Shown here: positions 1-7,656 of the stretch, piece by piece | Layout: every line of letters begins with the position of its first letter | Numbering within the stretch: position 1 is the first letter of the stretch | Assembly: GCA_021201295.1 (NCBI GenBank) | Contig: JAJQFE010000062.1 | Location: forward strand, 1 to 45,723 | Source of the DNA: Tannerellaceae bacterium | GTDB lineage: Bacteria > Bacteroidota > Bacteroidia > Bacteroidales > Tannerellaceae | Direction: 5' to 3' | DNA: 45,723 nucleotides | Position numbers and translations under genes: made by a program | The notes under the pieces: model-generated | Databases searched by the model: none | The model's input: the letters and a program-made list of their open reading frames with translations, nothing else | What the model was told of the DNA's origin: nothing

Positions 1-91
1 TGTTAAAATAGTTGTTATTTAAAAAAAATGCACATATTTGATGCAAGAGTGATAAATAAAGGTGAGGACTTTATAAAGAGAAACTGCTATC

Positions 92-457
92 ATGGAAGAA
101 TCAATTAAGAAAGCGCAAACAGAAGGTAGAGATAAGGAGATTCTTTATTCCAGAGCGATAAAAGCCGGTAAACGAATCTATTATCTTGATGTAAAGAAAA
201 ATTTGAAGGATGATTTGTTTTTATCTATTACGGAAAGTAAAAAGGTTCAGCCGAAAGATGGATCCCAGATAACTTTTGAAAAACATAAAATATTTCTTTA
301 CAAGGAAGATTTTGAAAAGTTTATGGAAGGGATGGCCGACGTAATCGGTTATATCAGGAAAACACGGACGGAAACTCCGGAGGAGAGTCCAGCAATAAGT
401 AGCGAAGAATCTCCAAAAGAAAACCTGGAGGAAATTAAGCTGAATATAGAATTTTAA
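92..457 (+). CDS. DUF3276 family (PUR-alpha-like) protein
   Basis: This 121-residue protein matches the DUF3276 family of Bacteroidota. The family has a single PUR-type fold, and nucleic-acid binding is inferred from homology to PUR-alpha. The recognisable part is about residues 15-95: a basic first half (YSRAIKAGKRIYYLDVK), the strand DLFLSITESKK and the helix FEKFMEGMADVIGYI. The last 25 residues are acidic and proline/serine-rich and probably disordered. It is alone on the plus strand and followed by a strong hairpin shared with the convergent ferredoxin gene. No signal peptide is seen, so it should be cytosolic. Its cellular role is unknown. Confidence 0.85.
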   Translation: MEESIKKAQTEGRDKEILYSRAIKAGKRIYYLDVKKNLKDDLFLSITESKKVQPKDGSQITFEKHKIFLYKEDFEKFMEGMADVIGYIRKTRTETPEESPAISSEESPKENLEEIKLNIEF

Positions 458-465
458 TATAAAAA

Positions 466-508
466 ACGCATGATTTTCTTTTATTAATATGCAAAGAAAA
501 CCATGCGT
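466..508. terminator. Bidirectional terminator between DUF3276 gene and ferredoxin
   Basis: Arms of 16 bp (ACGCATGATTTTCTTT and AAAGAAAACCATGCGT) pair with one mismatch across an 11-nt loop. The hairpin lies between two converging genes. A-rich sequence on the left and T-rich sequence on the right suit termination in both directions. Confidence 0.7.
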
Positions 509-554
509 AATATTTTATAGGTAGTCTTCTCCAGATTAACCTATTTTTACCGGA

Positions 555-722
555 TTATGCCGGCTGAATTGCTTCTGTAGGGCATACATTTGCGCAAGTA
601 CCACAATCGGTGCAGGTTTCAGGATCGATCACATAGATATCACCTTCAGCAATTGCTCCAACAGGACACTCGTCGATACAAGTACCACATGCAATACAAT
701 CTTCGCTAATTAAATAAGCCAT
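555..722 (-). CDS. Small 2[4Fe-4S] ferredoxin
   Basis: A 55-residue protein read on the minus strand, starting MAYLISEDCIACGTCIDECP. It has two cluster motifs: CIACGTCIDECP (residues 9-20) and CTDCGTCANVCP (residues 37-48). Both are classic CxxCxxCxxxCP binding sites for [4Fe-4S] clusters, in the short clostridial-type ferredoxin fold. Such proteins carry electrons in the cytoplasm, for example for pyruvate:ferredoxin oxidoreductase or Rnf; the partner here cannot be told. It is monocistronic, diverges from the PorT-like gene and has a -7 box 37 bp upstream of its ATG. Confidence 0.95.
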   Translation of the reverse strand: MAYLISEDCIACGTCIDECPVGAIAEGDIYVIDPETCTDCGTCANVCPTEAIQPA

Positions 723-758
723 TTTCTTAAACGTTTAAATTGATAACTATTAGTTGTG

Positions 759-766
759 CAAAATTA
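759..766 (-). promoter_or_regulatory. Candidate -7 box of the ferredoxin gene
   Basis: TAATTTTG on the minus strand matches the Bacteroidota -7 consensus TAnnTTTG, 37 bp upstream of the ferredoxin ATG. No clear -33 TTTG is seen. Confidence 0.5.
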
Positions 767-820
767 GACCTTTATTTGTATTTAAAAAATATATGACCTC
801 ATATTTTCTTAAATGTTCTT

Positions 821-848
821 TATTTTTGCAATAACTTTTTTACTTTTG
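821..848 (+). promoter_or_regulatory. Candidate -7 boxes of the PorT-like gene
   Basis: Two overlapping candidates fit TAnnTTTG: TATTTTTG (821-828) and TACTTTTG (841-848). Both precede the TTG start at 874. Which one is used cannot be decided from sequence. Confidence 0.45.
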
Positions 849-873
849 CGTTTTATTCAAAACAGAATATACA

Positions 874-1575
874 TTGAAACGTCTGATCCTTATTATATGT
901 TTAATTAGTGGGATGATTCCTGAACTGGCTGCACAGAAGGAGCGGGTTAAGAATCAGCCATATGCAGATATGAAACTCTTTCATTTGGGATTTCATGTGG
1001 GGCTACATGCACAGGATTTACTGTTAACCCATACAGGAGTAACTTCCGACGGAGAGATCTGGTTTGCTGAAATCCCTTCTTATTCCCCCGGATTCAGTGT
1101 GGGAATTATTGGAGATATGTATTTGAATCCCTATTTTAACCTGCGTTTTACACCTACCGTACATTTTGGGGATAAGAATGTGACTTTTCGGGAATATGAA
1201 ACGGGAGAAGAATTGTCTACTTCTGTTCGTTCCAATTATTTTATGTTACCACTGGATGTAAAATTCAGTGCTGTAAGGTTGAATAATTATCGTCCTTATC
1301 TGATAGGAGGGATGTATACTTCTTTTGATCTGGGACGTAAAAAGGGAAATCCACTGTTGATGAAAGGGATGGATTATGGACTATCAGTCGGGTTAGGCTG
1401 TGATATTTATTTACCATTTTTTAAGCTGTGCCCTGAGATCCGTCTTTGTTTTGGCTTAAAAGACCTGTTAGAAAAAGACCGTCCGGACCTGATAGATGTG
1501 CAGGAACAGAAATATACGAACGCTCTTTCCAAAGCGACTTCCCGGATGATCATCTTTACCTTTAATTTCGAATAA
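874..1575 (+). CDS. PorT-like outer-membrane beta-barrel protein
   Basis: A 233-residue protein with an N-terminal signal peptide (about residues 1-20, ending LAAQ) followed by alternating amphipathic strands typical of a small barrel. The pattern resembles PorT/SprT-type proteins of Bacteroidota. PorT itself is linked to type IX secretion, but many relatives have no known role, so a secretion function is not certain. The only in-frame start preceding the signal peptide is TTG at 874. The 3' end overlaps the convergent cdsA gene by 14 bp. The last residues (MIIFTFNFE) form an ordinary terminal strand. Confidence 0.8.
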   Translation: MKRLILIICLISGMIPELAAQKERVKNQPYADMKLFHLGFHVGLHAQDLLLTHTGVTSDGEIWFAEIPSYSPGFSVGIIGDMYLNPYFNLRFTPTVHFGDKNVTFREYETGEELSTSVRSNYFMLPLDVKFSAVRLNNYRPYLIGGMYTSFDLGRKKGNPLLMKGMDYGLSVGLGCDIYLPFFKLCPEIRLCFGLKDLLEKDRPDLIDVQEQKYTNALSKATSRMIIFTFNFE

Positions 1576-2398
1576 AATATTCAATATATATATATGCGGC
1601 AGGAGTCGCCATCAGGACACTGTCAAACCTGTCAAGCATTCCTCCGTGGCCAGGTAAAACATTCCCGGAATCCTTTACCCCTAAGGTCCTTTTCAGAAGG
1701 GATTCCACCAGGTCTCCCCAGGTGGCAAAGATCACAATTGTAGCAGCCAGACAGAACCAGTTTAACCGGCTGATTTCCGGTTCATACCAGGCAAATACCT
1801 GAGAACCTATCAGGGCGAACAATAATCCGCCGAAAAAGCCTTCCCAGGATTTCTTAGGAGATATACGTTCAAAAAGCCTGTGCTTACCGAACATAGTCCC
1901 TATCAGATACGCTCCGGTGTCATTCAACCAGACAAAAATAAAGATAGCCAGTACAAACAAAGGAGTATAGAAACTACCATTCTGAGACGTATATTGGGTA
2001 GTTGTAATAAAGTTCAGAATGGAAAAAGAACCGGCACAATATACCTGGGGTAAGAGATTAATAGCCCAGTTGTTTACAGGATTAGAGGCTTTATAGTATA
2101 GTTCAGAAATCAGGGTATACATTAAAAACAGCAGGTAAGGAAGAAAAATGTCTCCGCTTGTATACTGATTGGCATATAAAAAACTGGCAATAAATAAAAA
2201 TGTTCCTCCCAGTACATTCAAAGGACGGGTCGTTTTTATTTCCTCATTATTCTGAATCAGTCCGTAGAATTCCCATAGAGTGAATCCGACAATAAGGCTA
2301 AAAAGGATAAGAAAGGTAAAGGAATCATAGATAATAACACCAAATAATATGGTGACAAAAATAATCCCCGTGATAGCTCGCTTGATCAGATTTTTCAA
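1562..2398 (-). CDS. cdsA: Phosphatidate cytidylyltransferase
   Basis: CdsA makes CDP-diacylglycerol from phosphatidate and CTP, the branch point for membrane phospholipids. The 278-residue protein has about seven hydrophobic segments and the family signature near its C-terminus, running from LLKRTLGVKDSG through LPGHGGMLDRFDS, with the metal-binding acidic residues in place. The start is TTG at 2396-2398, giving MKNLIKRAIT. It lies downstream of ftsH in the same orientation, a common arrangement in Bacteroidales, but a terminator and a separate -7 box lie between them. Confidence 0.95.
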   Translation of the reverse strand: MKNLIKRAITGIIFVTILFGVIIYDSFTFLILFSLIVGFTLWEFYGLIQNNEEIKTTRPLNVLGGTFLFIASFLYANQYTSGDIFLPYLLFLMYTLISELYYKASNPVNNWAINLLPQVYCAGSFSILNFITTTQYTSQNGSFYTPLFVLAIFIFVWLNDTGAYLIGTMFGKHRLFERISPKKSWEGFFGGLLFALIGSQVFAWYEPEISRLNWFCLAATIVIFATWGDLVESLLKRTLGVKDSGNVLPGHGGMLDRFDSVLMATPAAYIYIEYFIRN

Positions 2399-2434
2399 AA
2401 TGCTCCTGTTTTCGGTGTGTGAATCTTATGTATG

Positions 2435-2442
2435 CAAATATA
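2435..2442 (-). promoter_or_regulatory. Candidate -7 box of cdsA
   Basis: TATATTTG on the minus strand fits TAnnTTTG, 37 bp upstream of the TTG start of cdsA and downstream of the ftsH terminator. It suggests that cdsA has its own transcription. Confidence 0.5.
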
Positions 2443-2509
2443 AGTAATAAATTGAAATACTTATAAAAGCCCTTTAAACTATCTATTTACTAAACAGATT
2501 TATAAATGA

Positions 2510-2555
2510 AAAGAACAGGATAACTTTCCTTAAAAGAAGTGTTATCCTGCTCTTT
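2510..2555 (-). terminator. Terminator after ftsH
   Basis: Near-perfect 15-bp arms (centre CAGGATAAC/GTTATCCTG) surround a 16-nt loop. On the minus strand the stem is followed by T-rich sequence, as expected for factor-independent termination of the rsfS-ftsH transcript. Confidence 0.7.
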
Positions 2556-2595
2556 TATCATTTTTTATAATTTTGAAAGAACTGACTGATCCTTT

Positions 2596-4638
2596 TTATT
2601 TAGTTTCCTGAGAAGGTGCTGCCATACTGTCATCCGGTTGAGTGACAATTGTGACAGATTTAGTGTCCGCTACTAAAGCTTCCTGTTTTTCTTTTTCTTC
2701 CTGTGCAAACTTTTCCTGTTGCTCCAGGATCTCTTCTGTCCGGGAAACCCAGGCACGCTTACCAAAAATCAATTCGACATCTTCTGTATAGATCACTTCA
2801 CGTTTCAGTAATACCTGAGCCAGTTGATGATGACCTTCTGCATGTTCCTGCAGGATCTTTTTTGCACGTTCATACTGTTCGGAAACGATCCGTTGTACTT
2901 CTTCATCAATCAGCTTCGCTGTTTGCTCACTGTAAGGTTTGGTGAATCCCCAATCCTGTCCGGAGGAATCATAATAATTAAGATTCGGAAGCTTTTCACT
3001 CATACCAAAGTAGATCACCATGGCATAGGCCTGTTTGGTTACTCTTTCCAGGTCATTGGATGCACCCGTTGATATTTTCTTTAAGAAGATCTCTTCTGCC
3101 GCACGTCCTCCCAGAGTGGCACACATTTCGTCTAACAATTGCTCACGGGTAGTGATCTGTCTCTCTTCCGGGAGATACCAGGCTGCCCCTAATGCTTTTC
3201 CACGGGGTACGATCGTGACTTTGACCAATGGGTTAGCGTGTTCCAGTAACCAGCTTAATGTAGCATGTCCGGCTTCATGGTTCGCAATACTATTCCGTTC
3301 ATCCGCTGTTGTAATTTTAGAGCGTTTCTCCAATCCTCCGACAATACGGTCAACTGCATTCATAAAGTCATCTTTCTGCACAAATTTCTTCCCGTTACGG
3401 GCTGCAATCAGGGCCGCTTCATTACAAACATTGGCTATATCTGCTCCGGAGAATCCGGGAGTTTGTCGGGCTAAGAACTCAACATCTACACTTTCATCTA
3501 TTTTGATTGGGCGCAAATGCACACCAAAAATCTCTTTTCTTTCATTCAGGTCAGGTAACTCTACATGGATCTGACGGTCAAAACGTCCGGCACGAAGTAA
3601 GGCTTTGTCTAATACATCCGCCCGGTTGGTTGCAGCCAGAATGATGACTCCGCTATTAGAACCGAAGCCGTCCATTTCTGTCAGTAACTGGTTCAGTGTA
3701 TTTTCACGCTCATCATTGCTGTTCATGTTCAGGTTTTTACCACGTGCCCGTCCGACTGCATCGATCTCGTCAATGAATACAATACAGGGAGCTTTCTCTT
3801 TGGCTTGCCTGAACAGATCCCGGACACGGGAAGCACCGACTCCGACAAACATTTCAACAAAGTCTGACCCGGATAGCGAGAAGAAAGGAACATCCGCCTC
3901 TCCGGCAACTGCTTTTGCCAACAGCGTCTTTCCGGTTCCGGGAGGGCCTACTAGCAGGGCACCTTTAGGAATTTTCCCTCCTAATTCCGTATATTTATTC
4001 GGATCTTTTAAAAAGGATACGATCTCTTCTACTTCCTGTTTGGCTTCTGACAACCCGGCTACATCCTTAAATGTCACCTTGCTGTCATTATCTTTATCGA
4101 ACAGACGGGCTTTGGCTTTTCCTGCATTGAAGACGTTACCTGCTCCACCGGACATCCTACGCATCAGAAAGATCCATAGAATAATAAAGAATACGAACGG
4201 AACCATCGTAATAAAGATATTCCAGAATGTATCATCATCCACTCTGAAAGATAGCTCTGCATCTATATGGTTTTCATCTTTTATCTCCTGGTAAAAGTCT
4301 GACACTTTATCTGCAGACGGGATCTGAACGATTACTTTAGGAGTTTCTCCCAACCGGGATACATCCCCTTTGAATATTTCACTGACTTTATCCTGTTTGA
4401 CAGTTGCCTCTAAAATATTTTTTTTAGAAGAAACCACCCATTTGTCAAATACATTGTCCTGGGCCAATTGCTGGAATTCAGTCCATCCCAGCTCTTTTGT
4501 CACAGAGGATCCGCTGAAAACATATAAACCGATTAACATCAGGATAATGAATCCGTACATCCAATAAATATTGAAACGGAACATCCGGGGCTTATTTTCC
4601 TTAGGAGTCTTGTTGGACTTATTATCTTTGTTTTCCAT
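2596..4638 (-). CDS. ftsH: ATP-dependent zinc metalloprotease FtsH
   Basis: FtsH is the membrane-anchored hexameric AAA+ protease that degrades misfolded membrane proteins and short-lived regulators. The 680-residue protein has two membrane segments (about 26-43 and 141-159) around a periplasmic domain. The AAA domain follows: Walker A GPPGTGKT (231-238), Walker B VFIDEID (287-293), and the second region of homology ending RAGRFDR (349-355). The zinc site is HEAGH (454-458), with the third ligand Asp529 in SNDLER. The tail of about 40 residues is charged and low-complexity. It lies 29 bp downstream of rsfS. Confidence 0.97.
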   Translation of the reverse strand: MENKDNKSNKTPKENKPRMFRFNIYWMYGFIILMLIGLYVFSGSSVTKELGWTEFQQLAQDNVFDKWVVSSKKNILEATVKQDKVSEIFKGDVSRLGETPKVIVQIPSADKVSDFYQEIKDENHIDAELSFRVDDDTFWNIFITMVPFVFFIILWIFLMRRMSGGAGNVFNAGKAKARLFDKDNDSKVTFKDVAGLSEAKQEVEEIVSFLKDPNKYTELGGKIPKGALLVGPPGTGKTLLAKAVAGEADVPFFSLSGSDFVEMFVGVGASRVRDLFRQAKEKAPCIVFIDEIDAVGRARGKNLNMNSNDERENTLNQLLTEMDGFGSNSGVIILAATNRADVLDKALLRAGRFDRQIHVELPDLNERKEIFGVHLRPIKIDESVDVEFLARQTPGFSGADIANVCNEAALIAARNGKKFVQKDDFMNAVDRIVGGLEKRSKITTADERNSIANHEAGHATLSWLLEHANPLVKVTIVPRGKALGAAWYLPEERQITTREQLLDEMCATLGGRAAEEIFLKKISTGASNDLERVTKQAYAMVIYFGMSEKLPNLNYYDSSGQDWGFTKPYSEQTAKLIDEEVQRIVSEQYERAKKILQEHAEGHHQLAQVLLKREVIYTEDVELIFGKRAWVSRTEEILEQQEKFAQEEKEKQEALVADTKSVTIVTQPDDSMAAPSQETK

Positions 4639-4667
4639 AAATGATATTCTAACGTTAGTATTGGAAA

Positions 4668-5027
4668 TTAATTAATATCCGGAATCCTGACAACTTTGGC
4701 ATCTGCCCAAAGGTGTTCAAGATTATAAAATTGACGTAATTCCGGAATAAATATATGAACAAGAACCGTGCCATAATCCATACCGATCCATTGTGCAAGT
4801 TGTGACCCATCGGTAGATAACGGTTTTTCATTTGCTTCTTTTCTGGCAAAATCCCATACGGAGTCCGATAAAGCTGAAACCTGTGTCGGAGTGTTTCCTT
4901 CACTGATGACCATATATTGGCATATGGCACCGGATAGTTGGTTTAAATCTACGATGACAATATTTTTGGCTTTCTTTTCCTGTAAACCTTTGACGATAGT
5001 ATCTACTAATTCTTTTGTTTGATCCAT
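4668..5027 (-). CDS. rsfS: Ribosomal silencing factor RsfS (Iojap family)
   Basis: RsfS binds ribosomal protein uL14 and blocks joining of 30S and 50S subunits under nutrient limitation. The 119-residue protein covers the whole domain. Family landmarks are NIVIVDLNQLSGAICQYMVI, then EGNTPTQVSALSDSV, WIGMDYGTVLVHIF, and the C-terminal YNLEHLWADAKVV. It is the first gene of the leftward rsfS-ftsH unit, with 29 bp before ftsH, an order common in Bacteroidota. Confidence 0.95.
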   Translation of the reverse strand: MDQTKELVDTIVKGLQEKKAKNIVIVDLNQLSGAICQYMVISEGNTPTQVSALSDSVWDFARKEANEKPLSTDGSQLAQWIGMDYGTVLVHIFIPELRQFYNLEHLWADAKVVRIPDIN

Positions 5028-5183
5028 TTAAAATTTATTGAAATAATATTCAAGGGAGTAAATATACTTCATATTAATTTATTATAAACATCTTTTATGT
5101 ATAATAATTATGTATAACCTTGATAAAATCAGAACAACTACCCATAGAAAATGTTTATTTATCGTAAATATTTGAATCAATTT

Positions 5184-5214
5184 TTTGTAAGAATAAAAAA
5201 AGCCTCTATCTTTG
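5184..5214 (+). promoter_or_regulatory. Consensus promoter of tRNA-Gln
   Basis: TTTG (5184-5187), a 19-bp spacer, then TATCTTTG (5207-5214). This is a full match to the Bacteroidota housekeeping promoter TTTG-N19-TAnnTTTG. It places the transcript start near 5220, about 30 nt before the mature tRNA. Confidence 0.8.
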
Positions 5215-5252
5215 CACCATCATTGGAACAGATCCTGTTCTGATGAATAAAT

Positions 5253-5323
5253 TGTTCTATGGTGTAATGGTAACACGTCAGATTCTGGTCCTGAAATTCC
5301 AGGTTCGAGTCCTGGTAGAACAA
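5253..5323 (+). tRNA. tRNA-Gln(CTG)
   Basis: The 71-nt cloverleaf can be folded by hand. The acceptor stem TGTTCTA/TAGAACA has 7 perfect pairs. The D arm is GTG...CAC, and the anticodon stem TCAGA/CCTGA has one mismatch at its base. The 7-nt anticodon loop TTCTGGT has CTG at positions 34-36. The T arm is CCAGG-TTCGAGT-CCTGG. CCA is not encoded; the next bases are ACA. It reads CAG codons for glutamine. It sits between a consensus promoter and a strong terminator, so it is a single-gene unit. Confidence 0.95.
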
Positions 5324-6702
5324 CAGAATAAACCCTCTTTAAATATAACTTTAAAGAGGGTTTTCTTTTTTATTTCCAGATGGTCCCGGTTATTTATATT
5401 TGAACCATTTAATGATTTCCCGGATGCCGGGTTTTTGCCATACATAAGGATGCCGGTCCTGTAAATTTTAGCGGCAAACCAGACACAACCAACAGCAAAG
5501 CCATATAAGAGGATGACAGAAACTAATTTCTCCCATAGTGGAACATCGAAGGGAATCCGTATCATCATGACCACGGGGGAAGTGAATGGAATCATGGAAC
5601 ACCAGAATGCTAAGGGACCGTTCGGATTTTCCATACTATAAATCCCTGCATAAAAGGAAAAAAGCATGATCAAGGTAACCGGTACCATAAATTGCTGGGT
5701 ATCTTCCGGATGTTCCGCAATGGCTCCCATAGCAGAAAACAGAGAAGCATATAGTAAATACTCGCCGATAAAATAAATGATAAAAAAGATCAGGATTTCT
5801 CCTAAATTGATACTTTGGATCCACTGAAAGATCTCTGCTCCCTGATTCATGGAGGCGTTGATTGACATAGGGTGTTGTAGTTGTGAAGTACTTTCTTCCA
5901 GGATCGCAGGATCCATACCATTCAAGAAAATAAATTGTCCGGCCGCCAATAATATCCCGGTCATTATTTCCCAGATAATCATTTGTGTAAGTCCTATCAG
6001 CATAATACCAATAATCTTTCCCATCATCAGTTCAAAAGGGCGGACGGACGAGATAATCAGTTCAATGATCCGGTTGGTCTTCTTTTCCATTACCCCCTGC
6101 ATCACCATAGCTCCATACATCATAATAAAAATATAGATAATAAAGGTGAAAAGCCCGCCTACGATAGCCGCAATGGTAGAGGAAGAGGCCTGCTCAGTTC
6201 CATCCTGCGACCATTTGAAGGTCTGAACAGTAAATGAAATCTGGCATTCTTCCATAATTCTTTTCAGGTCCGGTATCTGAAAGGAGTCTAATTTCTCTTT
6301 TTCTAAAGCCTGGCTGATGGTCTGGTCAATCAACCGGGTTAATTCCCTCGGGATCTGTTTTTCTGAATATAACGTTGCCGCTTTGGGATGGAGCAGTAAA
6401 TCATCCGTAATGTTCAGGATGGCAAATACTTCTTTATGGGATTGGTTCCGGTAGGCCTCCAGGGAATGATCCGTAGCCATAAAATGAAAGTGATCCGTAT
6501 CTTTAAAAAGAGAACCGTATTTCCCGGTTGCATCAATTACTGCAACTGTTTTTATGTCGTCTCCTTTCAGATTGGATAGCCACAAAGGCACAAAGAGCAT
6601 AGCTACAAATAAAAAAGGAAGAAAGAAGGTAAGCAGAATAAAGGATTTTTTAGATACTCTGCGGAGATATTCCCTTTTGATAACAATTCCTATCTTGCTC
6701 AT
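5278..6702 (-). CDS. ABC-2 type exporter permease (NatB-like), C-terminus frameshifted
   Basis: Membrane subunit of an ABC exporter of the NatB/ABC-2 class. One hydrophobic segment lies near residues 20-45, followed by an extracytoplasmic domain and a cluster of five or six membrane segments after about residue 185; the motif VMQGVMEKKTNRIIELIISS is typical. Its ATG overlaps the stop of the ATPase gene (ATGA), implying translational coupling. The end is abnormal: after GILMYGK the frame runs on for about 55 residues, into the antisense of tRNA-Gln. One extra A in the run at 5432-5436 would restore GKKPGIREIIKWFKYK and a stop at 5390, giving a normal 437-residue protein. The substrate is unknown. 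Confidence 0.8.
   Translation of the reverse strand: MSKIGIVIKREYLRRVSKKSFILLTFFLPFLFVAMLFVPLWLSNLKGDDIKTVAVIDATGKYGSLFKDTDHFHFMATDHSLEAYRNQSHKEVFAILNITDDLLLHPKAATLYSEKQIPRELTRLIDQTISQALEKEKLDSFQIPDLKRIMEECQISFTVQTFKWSQDGTEQASSSTIAAIVGGLFTFIIYIFIMMYGAMVMQGVMEKKTNRIIELIISSVRPFELMMGKIIGIMLIGLTQMIIWEIMTGILLAAGQFIFLNGMDPAILEESTSQLQHPMSINASMNQGAEIFQWIQSINLGEILIFFIIYFIGEYLLYASLFSAMGAIAEHPEDTQQFMVPVTLIMLFSFYAGIYSMENPNGPLAFWCSMIPFTSPVVMMIRIPFDVPLWEKLVSVILLYGFAVGCVWFAAKIYRTGILMYGKNPASGKSLNGSNINNRDHLEIKKKTLFKVIFKEGLFCCSTRTRTWNFRTRI
5331..5374 (+). terminator. Terminator of tRNA-Gln
   Basis: Perfect 13-bp arms (AACCCTCTTTAAA/TTTAAAGAGGGTT) with a 6-nt loop, followed by a run of T with one C. It lies 7 bp after the tRNA. 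Confidence 0.9.
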
Positions 6703-7623
6703 ATCTGCTGGGGATTGGTGGCAGAAACCGTATGAATAAATATGTCATTCATCGAAGGTAATTCTTCCGTAAAAGATAGAATTTCTGCCTGTTTTCCTAT
6801 CTCTGTAAGTAAAGAGGAATTGCTTACCGATCCCGCTTTTCTTATTTTCAGGGTTATACTCCCTGGTTTTTCTTTCCGGGAAAGAGTGGTGATGGTTTCC
6901 GGTAATGAAAAAGTATTTCTTTCAGGAGTCCGGATGGTAAGCGTGAACGTGTGATTTTTAAACTGATCCCGTATCGCTGCCACATTTCCGGATAACACTA
7001 CTTCGGACCGGTTAATCAGGGCAATTTCGTCACAAATCTCTTCTACAGACGACATATTATGAGTGGAAAAAATAATGGTATGTCCGGCTTGTTTTAATTC
7101 CAGGATCTCCTGTTTCAGGAGGTTGGCATTGACCGGATCAAAACCGCTGAAAGGTTCATCAAAAATAAGCAGGGCAGGTTCATGGATCACTGTAATAATA
7201 AACTGGACTTTCTGCTGCATGCCTTTAGATAATTCTTCCAGTTGTCTGTTCCACCAGGAAATAATTTCAAATTTCTCAAACCATTTCTTTAATCTTTTTT
7301 TGCTTCTGCATGCGATAGACCTTTCAGCTGAGCCAGGTAAACAGCTTGTTCACCCACCTTCATTTTTTATATAGTCCCCGCTCTTCCGGGAGATAACCAA
7401 TCTGATAGACATCGTCAGGCCTGGAAAGGTGCCCATTAAACCTGACTATTCCGCTATCCGGTGCCGTGATACGGTTAATGATTCGGATCAGGGTGGTTTT
7501 GCCTGCCCCATTAGGACCCAGTAATCCGAATATCTTTCCTTCCGGAACCTGTATATTTACTTTATTTAAGGCAAGGTGTCCGGCATATTGCTTAACTACC
7601 TCTTCTGTTTCCAGAAAATACAT
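6699..7623 (-). pseudogene. ABC exporter ATPase (NatA-like), two frameshifts
   Basis: The ATPase partner of the permease. The first segment (7360-7623) has Walker A GPNGAGKT (residues 36-43) and the NatA-like GYLPEERGLYKK, then stops. The last segment (6699-7220) has KGMQQK of the signature region, Walker B LLIFDEPFSGFDP and the switch histidine in FSTHN. The middle is readable only if one A is added in each of two A runs (7363-7368 and 7295-7301); this gives KMKVGEQAVYLAQLKGLSH, then AKKRLKKWFEKFEIISWWN and LEELSKGM. The repaired length is 308 residues, normal for the family. It starts 33 bp after dnaG. As written, the transporter cannot be made intact. Confidence 0.85.
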
Positions 7624-7656
7624 ATAGTCTTCGTTAATCAGAGAATTTTATCTCCT

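Noticed and set aside
3035-3574. A 179-codon plus-strand frame inside ftsH
   Set aside because: Composition is that of an antisense frame (Ser/Arg/Pro-rich), and ftsH is fully conserved on the other strand.
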